Both the position numbers and the translations under genes were made by a program. Below are positions 50,732 through 59,462 of a DNA stretch of 64,000 nt, piece by piece. The notes beneath the pieces are model-generated. The model made no database searches, was not told the DNA's origin, and was given only the letters and a program-made list of their open reading frames with translations. The DNA is taken from positions 24,755 through 88,754 of the forward strand of contig JAFWHX010000010.1 of NCBI GenBank assembly GCA_017533915.1, in the 5' to 3' direction. Every line of letters starts with the position of its first letter. The stretch's first letter is position 1. Source of the DNA: Eubacterium sp. (GTDB lineage Bacteria; Bacillota; Clostridia; Peptostreptococcales; Anaerovoracaceae).

Positions 50732-51715
50732 ATGATGAGACCAGCAGAAATAAACCTCACACAGGAATGGGATAAAGTCTTCCCGAAGAGCGATAAAGTA
50801 GATCATAAGAAAGTAACATTCATCAATCATTTCGGCATCACTTTAGCAGCCGATATGTACACGCCGAAGAATTCTGAGGGCAGGCTTCCGGCAATAGCCG
50901 TGAGCGGGCCGTTCGGAGCTGTAAAGGAGCAGTCGTCAGGGCTTTACGCCCAGACAATGGCGGAGAGGGGATTCCTCACCATCGCATTCGACCCTTCGTT
51001 CACAGGTGAATCAGGTGGGACGCCGAGATACATGAATTCGCCTGACATCAACGTCGAGGATTTTCAGGCGGCAGTCGATTTCCTCTCAGTCCAGGATAAC
51101 GTCGATCCGGAGAAGATCAGCATCATAGGTATCTGCGGCTGGGGCGGCGTCGCTTTGCAGACAGCCTGCATCGACACGCGCATCAAAGCCACGGTGACAT
51201 CTACTATGTACGACATGTCCAGAGTAGCCGGGAACGGTTATTTTGATGAGCAGGACAGCAAAGAGGCGAGAAATGCAGCGCGTAAGGCGATCAACGCCCA
51301 GCGCACAGAAGATTACAGGAACGGTTCATATAAAAGAGCTGGCGGTGTCGTGGATCCGCTGCCGGCAGACGCTCCGTTCTTCGTCAAAGACTACTACGAC
51401 TACTACAAGACCTCCCGCGGCTATCACGCCAGAAGCCTGAACTCCAACGACGGCTGGAACGTGACCGCCGGGACGGCTTTGATGAACACGAGGCAGTATT
51501 ACTACGCCGGCGAGATCGAGAACGCAGTCCTCATGATCCACGGCGACAAAGCGCATTCATGCTATATGAGCAAAGACTGCTTCAAGCTCCTTAACGGCGA
51601 CAACAAAGAGCTGTTCCTCATTCCTGGCGCGGTCCATACAGACCTCTACGACGGCGGCGGCAAAGATGCGATCCCGTTCGACAAGATCGAGGAATTCATC
51701 AGAAAGAATATATGA
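50732..51715 (+). CDS. alpha/beta hydrolase with cysteine-containing elbow
   Basis: 327 residues, AGGAGGAG before ATG. Alpha/beta-hydrolase layout: YTPKNSEGRLPAIAVSGPFG, FLTIAFDPSFTGESGG, then ISIIGICGWGGVALQTA where the usual Ser nucleophile position reads Cys, and later MIHGDKAHS and the histidine region IPGAVHTDLYD. It resembles the YcjY / dienelactone-hydrolase-related group linked to LysR and flavodoxin genes. Substrate unknown. Confidence 0.85.
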   Translation: MMRPAEINLTQEWDKVFPKSDKVDHKKVTFINHFGITLAADMYTPKNSEGRLPAIAVSGPFGAVKEQSSGLYAQTMAERGFLTIAFDPSFTGESGGTPRYMNSPDINVEDFQAAVDFLSVQDNVDPEKISIIGICGWGGVALQTACIDTRIKATVTSTMYDMSRVAGNGYFDEQDSKEARNAARKAINAQRTEDYRNGSYKRAGGVVDPLPADAPFFVKDYYDYYKTSRGYHARSLNSNDGWNVTAGTALMNTRQYYYAGEIENAVLMIHGDKAHSCYMSKDCFKLLNGDNKELFLIPGAVHTDLYDGGGKDAIPFDKIEEFIRKNI

Positions 51716-51751
51716 TCGCTGATGATCTGATCTGAGAAAAGGAGAGATACA

Positions 51752-52291
51752 ATGAGTAAAGTACTGGTCATAACTACAAGCCTTCGCAGCAGAAGTAATT
51801 CTGATATCCTGGGGGAGCGCCTGATCAGAGGAGCGGAAGACGCTGGAAATCAGGTCGAGCATATCAGTCTCAAGGATAAAAAAATCGGATTCTGCATCGG
51901 GTGCCTCTCATGCCAGAAAACGCAGAAATGCGTACTTAAGGACGATGCAGTCGAGATCGCTGAAAAGGTAAAAAATGCGGATGTTCTTGTATTCGTCACG
52001 CCGATTTACTATTACGAGATGAGCGGTCAGCTCAAGACACTGCTTGACAGGCTGAACCCACTTTATCCGTCAGACTACAAGTTCCGCAAAGTATACATGC
52101 TTACGACAGCGGCAGAAGATGAAGGTTTTGTTCCGGAAAAGGCAGAGAGTGGCCTGCAGGGATGGGTGGACTGCTTCGGAAAGGCAGAGTTCGCCGGATT
52201 ACTATTCTGCGGTGGCATAGACGCTCCTGGAGCAGCCTCAGGAAACGAGAATGCTCTTAAGAAAGCATACGAATTCGGAATGAACATCTAG
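51752..52291 (+). CDS. flavodoxin-family NAD(P)H-dependent oxidoreductase
   Basis: 179 residues. Start LVITTSLRSRSNSDILGE, cysteine pair GFCIGCLSCQKTQKCVLKDD, and VFVTPIYYYEMSGQLKTLLDR, the pattern of FMN-dependent NADPH reductases. Last gene of the LysR-flanked unit; a strong terminator follows. Confidence 0.9.
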   Translation: MSKVLVITTSLRSRSNSDILGERLIRGAEDAGNQVEHISLKDKKIGFCIGCLSCQKTQKCVLKDDAVEIAEKVKNADVLVFVTPIYYYEMSGQLKTLLDRLNPLYPSDYKFRKVYMLTTAAEDEGFVPEKAESGLQGWVDCFGKAEFAGLLFCGGIDAPGAASGNENALKKAYEFGMNI

Positions 52292-52293
52292 GA

Positions 52294-52316
52294 GGCGGGC
52301 ATATGCCCGCCTTTTT
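52294..52316 (+). terminator. Rho-independent terminator
   Basis: Perfect 18-bp palindrome GGCGGGCAT/ATGCCCGCC followed by TTTTT. Confidence 0.92.
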
Positions 52317-52616
52317 GTGTACACATACAGCAAAACCATGTGCGCTATGATACAGGCAAATCAATTCGATTTTGCCGGAATGGTGCATATTGGGGTGTTT
52401 TTGTGTACACATAGAGCAAAACCTTGTACAATATGGTACAAGCAAATTGCTTCGATCTTGCCGAATCGGTGCATTTTTGGCATTTTTTGTGTACACATAT
52501 AGCAAAACCTTGTACAATATGATACAAGCAAAATGCTTCGATCTTGCCGAATCGGTGCATTTTTGGCATTTTTTGTGTACACATATAGCAAAACCTTGTA
52601 CAATATGGTACAAAAA
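52312..52616 (+). repeat. array C: 86-bp tandem repeats
   Basis: TTTTTGTGTACACATA starts units at 52312, 52398, 52484 and 52570 (partial), an exact 86-bp period. Each holds TTGTAC-AATATG-GTACAA and TTGCCGAATCGG inverted repeats and the core AGCAAAACCTT, which is also found in array B. Units 2 and 3 are nearly identical; unit 1, fused to the terminator T run, is more diverged. All frames stay partly open, but no gene is supported. Confidence 0.92.
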
Positions 52617-52730
52617 ACCGCCGGCAGCAGACAGGCGACCTACAAAAAACGACCTACAAAAAAACGATCCACAAAAAAGGCAGGGCTGCACATAATGTGC
52701 GATCCTGCTTTTTTTTACTATGTTCGCCGG

Positions 52731-52910
52731 GATCATGCCTGGGTCTATGACCTGGGCATTATAAGATCACACTCGCAATGTTCTTCGTAGATCATGCCTG
52801 GGTCTATGGCCTGGGTATTATAAGATCACGCTCGCAATGCTCTTCGTAAATCATGCCTGGGTCTATGGCCTTAGTGTTATGAGATCCCATTCACAGTGTT
52901 CTTCAGTCCG
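52731..52910 (-). repeat. 59-bp tandem copies of a minus-strand gene's 3' end
   Basis: On the plus strand GATCATGCCTGGGTCTATG-type units start at 52731, 52790 and 52849 (59 bp). Read on the minus strand, the unit nearest the gene encodes EEHCEWDLITLRP-stop, and the two others re-encode EEHCERDLIIPRP-stop and EEHCECDLIMPRS-stop. Confidence 0.88.
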
Positions 52911-53345
52911 CAGCGGAGTGAACCAGTCGCTCGCGCCTGCGCTCACGTACAGCAGCGTGCCTGGATAGGTGAATTCATCGTAAGCCTGATATCCGGCCAT
53001 TCTGTACAAGGTCTGAAGCGGCCAGAGCGATACAGCCGACAAGACCGAGGACAGCGATGATCTTCTGATCACATCTGCGCCTGTCATCATCTTTGCTCTT
53101 CCGTACAAAGCAAAGCAGATATTCTATTGCGCCGGCCGCTGAATCTCCGATCAAAGCTACATAGAGCGCACATAACATGTCGCCATGCTGGTATGTGATC
53201 CTTGATTCAAGTGCCACGAACAAAAAAGCAACTACAGGTATAAGAAGCAGTTTCAGTATGAAGAGCGCAGCATGGATGAATCTGCCTGTATAGCGGCAGA
53301 TCAGAAATATTGAAGCCGAAGAATTGACCAGATCCGTAAAATCTC
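52863..53345 (-). pseudogene. degenerate membrane-protein gene (YhhN-like at best)
   Basis: On the minus strand one frame is open from about 53345 without a start codon (FIHAALFILKLLLIPVVAFLF, ALYVALIGDSAAGAIEYLL, KIIAVLGLVGCIALAASD) and stops at 52975. A second frame carries the likely true C-terminus (AYDEFTYPGTLLYVSAGASDW to LITLRP) ending at 52863. A frameshift near 53000 and a missing start mean that it is broken. Helix pattern and length recall lysoplasmalogenase-like YhhN proteins, but I am not sure. Confidence 0.5.
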
Positions 53346-53467
53346 AGGTATCAACAGTATATTATAATATATCGGAAGATAACAAACCGGAGCCATATGA
53401 CAGGATGCAGTGATATTGTTATGCAGATTGTTCATAGAGTATTCTCGACAGGATAAGGATAGTGCAA

Positions 53468-53473
53468 TATAAT
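53468..53473 (+). promoter_or_regulatory. -10 element of the subtilase gene
   Basis: TGCAATATAATAT contains TATAAT at 53468-53473, 30 bp before the ATG. No clear -35. Confidence 0.5.
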
Positions 53474-53502
53474 ATAAATATGAATAAAAGGAAAATCAGA
53501 TC

Positions 53503-56500
53503 ATGGATAGAAATATGTTAAGAAAAGTGGTTTCAGCTGTGCTGAGCATGGTAATGATCATGGAGCCGGCAGGTGCCGTATTTGCAGCCGGATCAGAGCA
53601 GGATACGAAGAATGAAGAGGGATATGCTCCCGGCGAAGTCATCGTCATGTTCAAAGACGGTGCTGTAAAAGGCTGGAGCGATTCGCTCAGGGAATCCAGG
53701 GCGCTTCCTCAGGTAAGCCCGACATATGGCCTGTCGCTTATGGCTTCAGGAGATGAAGGAGCAGCAGCAGAAGACGCGAAAAGCGAAGCGGACATACTGG
53801 AAGATATACTCGGTGATGATTTTGTTCTGGAGGACTCTATTGTATTTGAGAGCAGCGCCGGTCCTGACTCCTCCGGGAGTGACGGCCTGAGTCTGAACGA
53901 GATGGAAGATGACGGCGGATTCAATGTAGCGCTGGTCTCGTCCGACAAGTATGACACCGAGGAGCTTATCGAGAAGCTTTCGGCGAGCAAAGCCATCGCT
54001 GCCGCTGAGCCGAACGCGTACATCTATCCGACTGATCTTCCGGATTATTCAGTCGATGACACATACAATAAATATCTGTACCAGCTTAACTCCCCGGCAG
54101 CACATAACAACGCGGGAGATGATGTGGCGGACAGAGGTGCCGATCCGGATAAAGCATTGTCCATGAACACCGCGAGCGCCTGGAACAAAGACTATACAGA
54201 GGACGAGAGGGTAGTAGCGGTCATCGATACAGGAGTCCTTGATACACATGAAGACCTGAAGAACAGGATGTGGGAGAACCCTGGAGATATAGATCTCAAA
54301 GGCGAGCACGGATACAACTTCTATGAGAATAACGAGGATTCCGGAAAAGACGACATCGGGCATGGAACACACTGCGCAGGCGTCATAGCTGCGGAGACAA
54401 ACAATACGGCTGGAATAGCCGGAGTTGCAGGAAATGTGAATGTCAAGATAATGGCACTCAAGATCATAGGTCGGCCTGAGCTGCAGCCATCGACAATCTA
54501 TCAGGCATATGGAGCATTCAGCTACGCGCTCAGAGCAAAACAGAGAGGAGTGAATGTAGCAGCTACCAGTAATTCCTGGAGCTCATCCGGTGGATCTGCT
54601 GAAGACAGCACGATATTCGACGCCATAATAGACCAGCTTGGCGAAGAAGGCATCATCACCTTCGTATCGGCCGGGAACGAGTCTATTGATGACGACAGGC
54701 AAAGCTCCTATCCGATCAATTCGAACAGCGAATACACAGTAGTAGTAGGAGCGGCGGATATAACAGGAGAACCTGCTGCATTCAGTAGTTACGGAAAGAC
54801 CGTAGTAGACCTGTATGCACCGGGAGTGAACATACTGTCGACAGTCGGATACGATTCATACCTTCCGACGATATATACGCCGGACGAGATCACACGTACC
54901 AGTGACTACTACGGTGAATTCAAAGATGGCACAGTGAGTGAAGACAAATCGTCAGTGACCCCTGTCATACGCGACGGCGTGGGAGATTCTGTAAAAGCGT
55001 TCGGACAGTCACAGTTCCGTAAACAACTGTTGTTCAAGCCAGAAGGGGATGAAGCTGATGAAGAAGCTGAAGAAGGAGAAGATGTAGCTGACGAGGCGAG
55101 ATGCGAGCTTTCGATCGATGACAGCGGCAGATATTTTTCTCCTGACCACAAGGCGAGGCTGAGGTACACGATCAAAAACGCACAGAGCGGAGAGGAATAC
55201 TTCTTCTATTTCCCATATGAGAAGAATCCGGAAACAACAGGCGATGCAGACACCAAGTTCTCCTTCGTATACGAAAGTACAGAAGGAGATGGAGGTGTAG
55301 ACGCAATGGCATACGTCGGTGAAGTATATGAAGAGGACGGGGAACTTGCACTTACCAACGGCGGAGTCGAGGGATATGGAGTAGGTGAGCGCCTTGCAGA
55401 TGTCATGACGCACGGTACGAATTACCTCCCTGTCGAGCCTGAAGAGTCAGAAGATCAGGGCGATCCTGATGGCTCAGATGACTCGGAAAATCCTGAAGAT
55501 CCAGAAGGAGATGACGAGTCAGAAGATCCGGATGATGAGTTTGAGATCGGAGACAGAGTCATGAGCTACGAAGAGGCTGCAGGACGTCCTGTCGGCATTG
55601 GGATAAAAGTGACCGGCGGCATAAACTGGGAGGAGGGAGAATCACACGACCTTACGTTTTATATAGACTCGCTGGGAGTCTCAAGGCCGGATGTGAAGAT
55701 CGAACGGACATCATCATATGAGATAATGTCAGGAACATCCATGGCATGCCCGGCCGCTGCAGGCGCGGGAGCCCTCATCGCTGCTATGGATCCGATGAAA
55801 GAAGGAGAAAACGGCGCCGATTATGCTAAGAGGATAAAGAGCAGGTTATTCTCATGCGTTACAGGAACAGACGAGCTCAAAGATCTCTGCTCTACAGGAG
55901 GATACCTCGACCTGTCAAAGATAGACGAAAAGCAGCCTGCCGTTTCAGAAGCAGTATGCGGCAGCGATAGAGGAACAGTGACGCTTAAGGGAGAGAATCT
56001 CTATGGATGTACAGTTTCATATAAGAGACTTGCACAGGAAGGCGCAGAAGAAACTGAGCTGCCGGAGACGCAGCTTTCATATTCCAAAGACGGAAATAAC
56101 ATAATTATAAGCGGCGCGGAAGAGCTGATAGGAACATACACCAGCTTCACAGTCACTAACAGCGGCGGGAAGAAAACAGAAAGTAAGTTCTTCCTTGTGA
56201 ATGGTCTGAAAAAGATCGAAAAGATCGCTTCGAAGCGGGGCTTGATGATCGATGATAAGCATCCGTATCCATATTACGTTTCACTGGTGACAGATAAAGA
56301 TGGAAAAGATCTGTTCGGATATGATATCGATACCGGCATCGTCGCCAGATTCAACGGCAGATCTTTTGATGAAATAGACGGTACCAGAATAGAAAATGCC
56401 ATGCTCGACTGGCTGGAAGAGCAGACGGATACATATACGATGTTCAATGAAGTACATTCGATCACACCGGATCTGGCCGAGTTTTTCGGACTGCAGCCGA

Positions 56501-57726
56501 CTCTGGATGATGGAAAGCTGTATCAGTTCGTTTGCGTCACGATGGAAGATGAATCATCAAACATATTCTCCGCGTTCATGGATCTGTCGGAAGAAACTCC
56601 TGAATGGGAATTCAGAGATATGGAGGATTACCCGGGATACCTGATCGATTCTGGCGGCCATCTCCAGGCAGATCATGTCGTTCTGAATGGCAAAGTCTAC
56701 ATGGTGGGGAATGTAGAAAGCGGCACCGAAGGAACAAATGTATTCGCGTGCTACGACTTTGAAAAGAACGAGTGGACACGCCTGGCGGATCTTCCGTGTG
56801 ATACGACGAGACAGCCGCAGCTCTATGCTGCTCAGGGCAAGATCTATTACATGTTCGGCCACGACGTTTCTCTTCCGCTTGGCCTGCTCGATGGATGTCT
56901 GGTAAATGACGTCTGGTGCTACGACCCTGCTGCAGACGAATGGACAAAGAATGAAGAGATCCCGTTCGTCGGAAAGTACATGGACATAGACGGCTATTCG
57001 ATGCACTTTGAGAGAGCTGCTCTAGCGGAGAACGGCCTCGTGTTCGTGAACACTTCAGTGGACGGCGCCGGAAGCTGCTTCCTTTACAATACAGAGACAG
57101 GGAAGTGCGAGCCGATGGATTACGCGCTGACTGAGAACCTGTCAGATACGATGGAGCATCAGTCATGCGTCGCGACACAGGCAGGCATCTATTACATCAA
57201 ATACACAAAGGACGAATTCAGAAGCGGGTACGAGCTGTATCTTCTGCCTGCGGAGAGCGGAGCATACAGGAGCCAGTACGCGAAGCTGGACAAAGAGACA
57301 GCTTCACTTAAAGCAGGGAAGGAGCTCAGCCTCAAAGTAGTGAGCGGGGAAGCCGCTTCATGGAAGTCGTCGAACAAGAAAGTCTGCACCGTGAAGAACG
57401 GCAAAGTGACAGCTTTGAAGAAGGGGACCGCGACTGTAACGGCTACCCTTACGTCAGGCCAGGAAGTGACATGCAAGGTGAAAGTCACGACCTCGCCGAA
57501 GCTCAGCAAAAAGTCCATCACGGTCAAGAAAGGCAAGACCGGGACGATTAAGATCATCGGCAAAGCCAAGACGGTGAAGAACAAATATACAAATACAAAA
57601 ACGGCAAAAGTAGTATCAAAGCGCACAGCGTCAAAGATAAAGGTAAAAGGCCTCAAGAAAGGAAGAACCACACTTAAGATCAGGGTGAACGGAGTCACGC
57701 TGAAACTTAAGGTGACGGTAAAGTAA
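53503..57726 (+). CDS. large secreted subtilisin-like (S8) serine protease with C-terminal kelch-like and Big_2 domains
   Basis: 1407 residues. Signal peptide, then a propeptide-like region with APGEVIVMFKDGAV. The catalytic triad is D242 (VIDTGVLDTHEDL), H287 (IGHGTHCAGV) and S746 (MSGTSMACPAAAG). Between His and Ser lies an insert of roughly 250 residues including an acidic Glu/Asp/Pro linker (about 645-685). After the protease, residues about 1000-1260 give four-stranded kelch-like blades (WTRLADLPCDTTRQPQLYAAQGKIYYMFGG-type pattern). A Big_2 domain follows (about 1265-1345), then a Lys/Thr-rich basic C-terminus. No LPxTG or other anchor is seen. It is probably a secreted surface protease. 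Confidence 0.93.
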   Translation: MDRNMLRKVVSAVLSMVMIMEPAGAVFAAGSEQDTKNEEGYAPGEVIVMFKDGAVKGWSDSLRESRALPQVSPTYGLSLMASGDEGAAAEDAKSEADILEDILGDDFVLEDSIVFESSAGPDSSGSDGLSLNEMEDDGGFNVALVSSDKYDTEELIEKLSASKAIAAAEPNAYIYPTDLPDYSVDDTYNKYLYQLNSPAAHNNAGDDVADRGADPDKALSMNTASAWNKDYTEDERVVAVIDTGVLDTHEDLKNRMWENPGDIDLKGEHGYNFYENNEDSGKDDIGHGTHCAGVIAAETNNTAGIAGVAGNVNVKIMALKIIGRPELQPSTIYQAYGAFSYALRAKQRGVNVAATSNSWSSSGGSAEDSTIFDAIIDQLGEEGIITFVSAGNESIDDDRQSSYPINSNSEYTVVVGAADITGEPAAFSSYGKTVVDLYAPGVNILSTVGYDSYLPTIYTPDEITRTSDYYGEFKDGTVSEDKSSVTPVIRDGVGDSVKAFGQSQFRKQLLFKPEGDEADEEAEEGEDVADEARCELSIDDSGRYFSPDHKARLRYTIKNAQSGEEYFFYFPYEKNPETTGDADTKFSFVYESTEGDGGVDAMAYVGEVYEEDGELALTNGGVEGYGVGERLADVMTHGTNYLPVEPEESEDQGDPDGSDDSENPEDPEGDDESEDPDDEFEIGDRVMSYEEAAGRPVGIGIKVTGGINWEEGESHDLTFYIDSLGVSRPDVKIERTSSYEIMSGTSMACPAAAGAGALIAAMDPMKEGENGADYAKRIKSRLFSCVTGTDELKDLCSTGGYLDLSKIDEKQPAVSEAVCGSDRGTVTLKGENLYGCTVSYKRLAQEGAEETELPETQLSYSKDGNNIIISGAEELIGTYTSFTVTNSGGKKTESKFFLVNGLKKIEKIASKRGLMIDDKHPYPYYVSLVTDKDGKDLFGYDIDTGIVARFNGRSFDEIDGTRIENAMLDWLEEQTDTYTMFNEVHSITPDLAEFFGLQPTLDDGKLYQFVCVTMEDESSNIFSAFMDLSEETPEWEFRDMEDYPGYLIDSGGHLQADHVVLNGKVYMVGNVESGTEGTNVFACYDFEKNEWTRLADLPCDTTRQPQLYAAQGKIYYMFGHDVSLPLGLLDGCLVNDVWCYDPAADEWTKNEEIPFVGKYMDIDGYSMHFERAALAENGLVFVNTSVDGAGSCFLYNTETGKCEPMDYALTENLSDTMEHQSCVATQAGIYYIKYTKDEFRSGYELYLLPAESGAYRSQYAKLDKETASLKAGKELSLKVVSGEAASWKSSNKKVCTVKNGKVTALKKGTATVTATLTSGQEVTCKVKVTTSPKLSKKSITVKKGKTGTIKIIGKAKTVKNKYTNTKTAKVVSKRTASKIKVKGLKKGRTTLKIRVNGVTLKLKVTVK

Positions 57727-57793
57727 AATGGTGTGGCTGATATGATGGACACAGTTCTTCGTCTTTGTTTATAACATCGGTCAGGAGACAGCT

Positions 57794-58921
57794 ATGGAAG
57801 AGAAAGTTATTTCAGTTGAACAGATGAGGCGCAGCGACGCATATACAATAGAGCACTTCGTCCCGAGCAAAGAACTTATGTATCGCGCGGCGTCCGGCGT
57901 TTTTGATGCATATGACGGCTGGCAGGGGAAAAGCATCGCGATAGTTGCCGGCGGAGGCAATAACGGCGGTGATGGATATGCGCTTGCGGGCATCCTGAAG
58001 AAAGCAGGAATAGATTCGATTATATTTCAGGTATCGGATAAACTGTCTGAAGACGGAGAATACTATTGCGGCATCGCTTCAGATCTGGGCGTCTCGATAG
58101 TACCATTTGATGAAGACACAGATCTGTCCGGCTATGACGTAATAGTCGACTGTATTCTTGGAACGGGCTTCAAAGGTGAGGTCAGAGGCAAAGCAGGAGA
58201 TGCCATACGGGCGATAAACCGATCCGGAGCATTCGTGATAAGTGTCGACATCAACAGCGGCATGAATGGCGATACAGGGGAGGCACACCTTGTGGTAAAG
58301 TCTGATCTCACAGTGTCTGTTGGATACTACAAGCAGGGGCAGTTCAAAGGCGACGCGGATAAATATATAGGCAGGCTCACAAACGCAGATATCGGTATAG
58401 TGCTTGTAGATGATATTCAGACGATCTATCTGGCCGGCGGATGCTTCTGGGGCATGCAGAAGTATCTTGACCAGTTTGACGGCGTGATATCGACGGAAGT
58501 CGGATACGCCAACGGACCGGATTTTGCTCCATCGTATGAAGATGTCTGCAGTGACAGCGGACATGCTGAGACAGTCAAAATAGATTTTGATAGTGGGAAG
58601 ATAGACTTGGAGGAACTGCTGGATCATTATTTTCTGGTGATAGATCCGCTTTCGGTAAATCAGCAGGGTAACGACAAAGGCATACAGTACAGGACCGGCA
58701 TATTCTACACTGATGACGAGCAGCTGCCTGTCATACAGAAAGTCTTCGACCGGGAGCAGGCGAAGGCGGGAAGGAGTCTGGCAGTGATAGTAGAACCGCT
58801 CAGGAACTTTTATACGGCTGAGGAATATCATCAGAAATACCTGGACAAGAATCCGGGCGGGTACTGCCACATCCCGAAGTCCTACTTCACGATGAATGAG
58901 AAAGATAAGAGGAATGAGTGA
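57794..58921 (+). CDS. fusion of NAD(P)H-hydrate epimerase (NnrE/YjeF_N) and methionine-S-sulfoxide reductase (MsrA)
   Basis: 375 residues. Residues 1-208 are a YjeF N-terminal domain: VAGGGNNGGDGYALAGIL, VDCILGTGFKGEVRG and VISVDINSGMNGDTG, which epimerises damaged NAD(P)H hydrates. Residues about 212-375 are MsrA: YLAGGCFWGMQKYLDQ with catalytic C217, GYANGPDFAPSYEDVC, GHAETVKIDFD, DPLSVNQQGNDKGIQYRTGIFY and GGYCHIPKSYF. The usual C-terminal partner of NnrE is the hydrate dehydratase NnrD; replacement by MsrA is unusual. No frameshift or stop lies at the join. It is followed by a free-Met-(R)-sulfoxide reductase gene. Confidence 0.93.
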   Translation: MEEKVISVEQMRRSDAYTIEHFVPSKELMYRAASGVFDAYDGWQGKSIAIVAGGGNNGGDGYALAGILKKAGIDSIIFQVSDKLSEDGEYYCGIASDLGVSIVPFDEDTDLSGYDVIVDCILGTGFKGEVRGKAGDAIRAINRSGAFVISVDINSGMNGDTGEAHLVVKSDLTVSVGYYKQGQFKGDADKYIGRLTNADIGIVLVDDIQTIYLAGGCFWGMQKYLDQFDGVISTEVGYANGPDFAPSYEDVCSDSGHAETVKIDFDSGKIDLEELLDHYFLVIDPLSVNQQGNDKGIQYRTGIFYTDDEQLPVIQKVFDREQAKAGRSLAVIVEPLRNFYTAEEYHQKYLDKNPGGYCHIPKSYFTMNEKDKRNE

Positions 58922-58929
58922 CTCATTCC
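58911..58929 (+). promoter_or_regulatory. 19-bp perfect palindrome spanning the fusion gene's stop
   Basis: GGAATGAGT-G-ACTCATTCC covers the stop codon and lies 20 bp before the next ATG. No T run follows, so it is not a terminator; it could be an mRNA hairpin or protein site. Confidence 0.5.
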
Positions 58930-58948
58930 AATATGAAGAGGGTTGAAC

Positions 58949-59398
58949 ATGACTGATTACGATCTGATAGTACAACAGATAAAAGCCCTGGCAGAGGAAC
59001 TGCCGGACCAGGTGCCTGTTATGGCAAATCTGTCTTCGATCTTGTTTCATGCGATGGAGGACGTGAGCTGGGCGGGCTTTTATACTGTACGTGGTGACGA
59101 GCTGATCCTGGGTCCGTTTCAGGGGAAAGTTGCCTGTGTGAGGATCAAGAAGGGCAAAGGAGTCTGCGGCACCGCCTGGGCTGAAGACAGGACGCAGCTG
59201 GTCCCGGACGTACACGCTTTCCCCGGGCATATTGCATGCGACAGTGCTTCACGGTCTGAGATCGTGGTACCGATCCATCAAAACGGTGAAGTCACAGCTG
59301 TTCTGGACATCGACAGCACAGTTCCAGCTCGGTTCAGTGATGAAGACAAAGAAGGCCTTGAAGCAGTTGTAAGGTCATTGGAGCAGATATTGCACTGA
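58949..59398 (+). CDS. msrC: free methionine-(R)-sulfoxide reductase (GAF domain, fRMsr)
   Basis: 149 residues from ATG 58949 (GAGGG six bases upstream). GAF fold with WAGFYTV, LILGPFQGKVACVRI, GKGVCGTAW and HIACDSASRSEIVVPI. The three cysteines C63, C73 and C97 have the same 10 and 24 residue spacing as in E. coli fRMsr (84, 94, 118). It reduces free Met-R-sulfoxide and so complements the S-specific MsrA domain encoded just upstream. Confidence 0.93.
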   Translation: MTDYDLIVQQIKALAEELPDQVPVMANLSSILFHAMEDVSWAGFYTVRGDELILGPFQGKVACVRIKKGKGVCGTAWAEDRTQLVPDVHAFPGHIACDSASRSEIVVPIHQNGEVTAVLDIDSTVPARFSDEDKEGLEAVVRSLEQILH

Positions 59399-59462
59399 AC
59401 AAGACAGCATGAGAGAGTAGCCGATCTGGAAACAAAAGCCTTGCATTAGTGGTGGAAAACAG

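Noticed and set aside
52312-52616. CRISPR-like array
   Set aside because: Units are contiguous 86-bp repeats without unique spacers, and no cas gene is near. The same holds for the 93-bp and 29-bp arrays.
52257-52736. 159-codon minus-strand frame with CVHKK repeats
   Set aside because: Product of the 86-bp array; crosses the terminator of the flavoprotein gene.
58079-59230. 383-codon minus-strand frame
   Set aside because: Covers the NnrE-MsrA fusion and fRMsr genes in antisense; no protein features.
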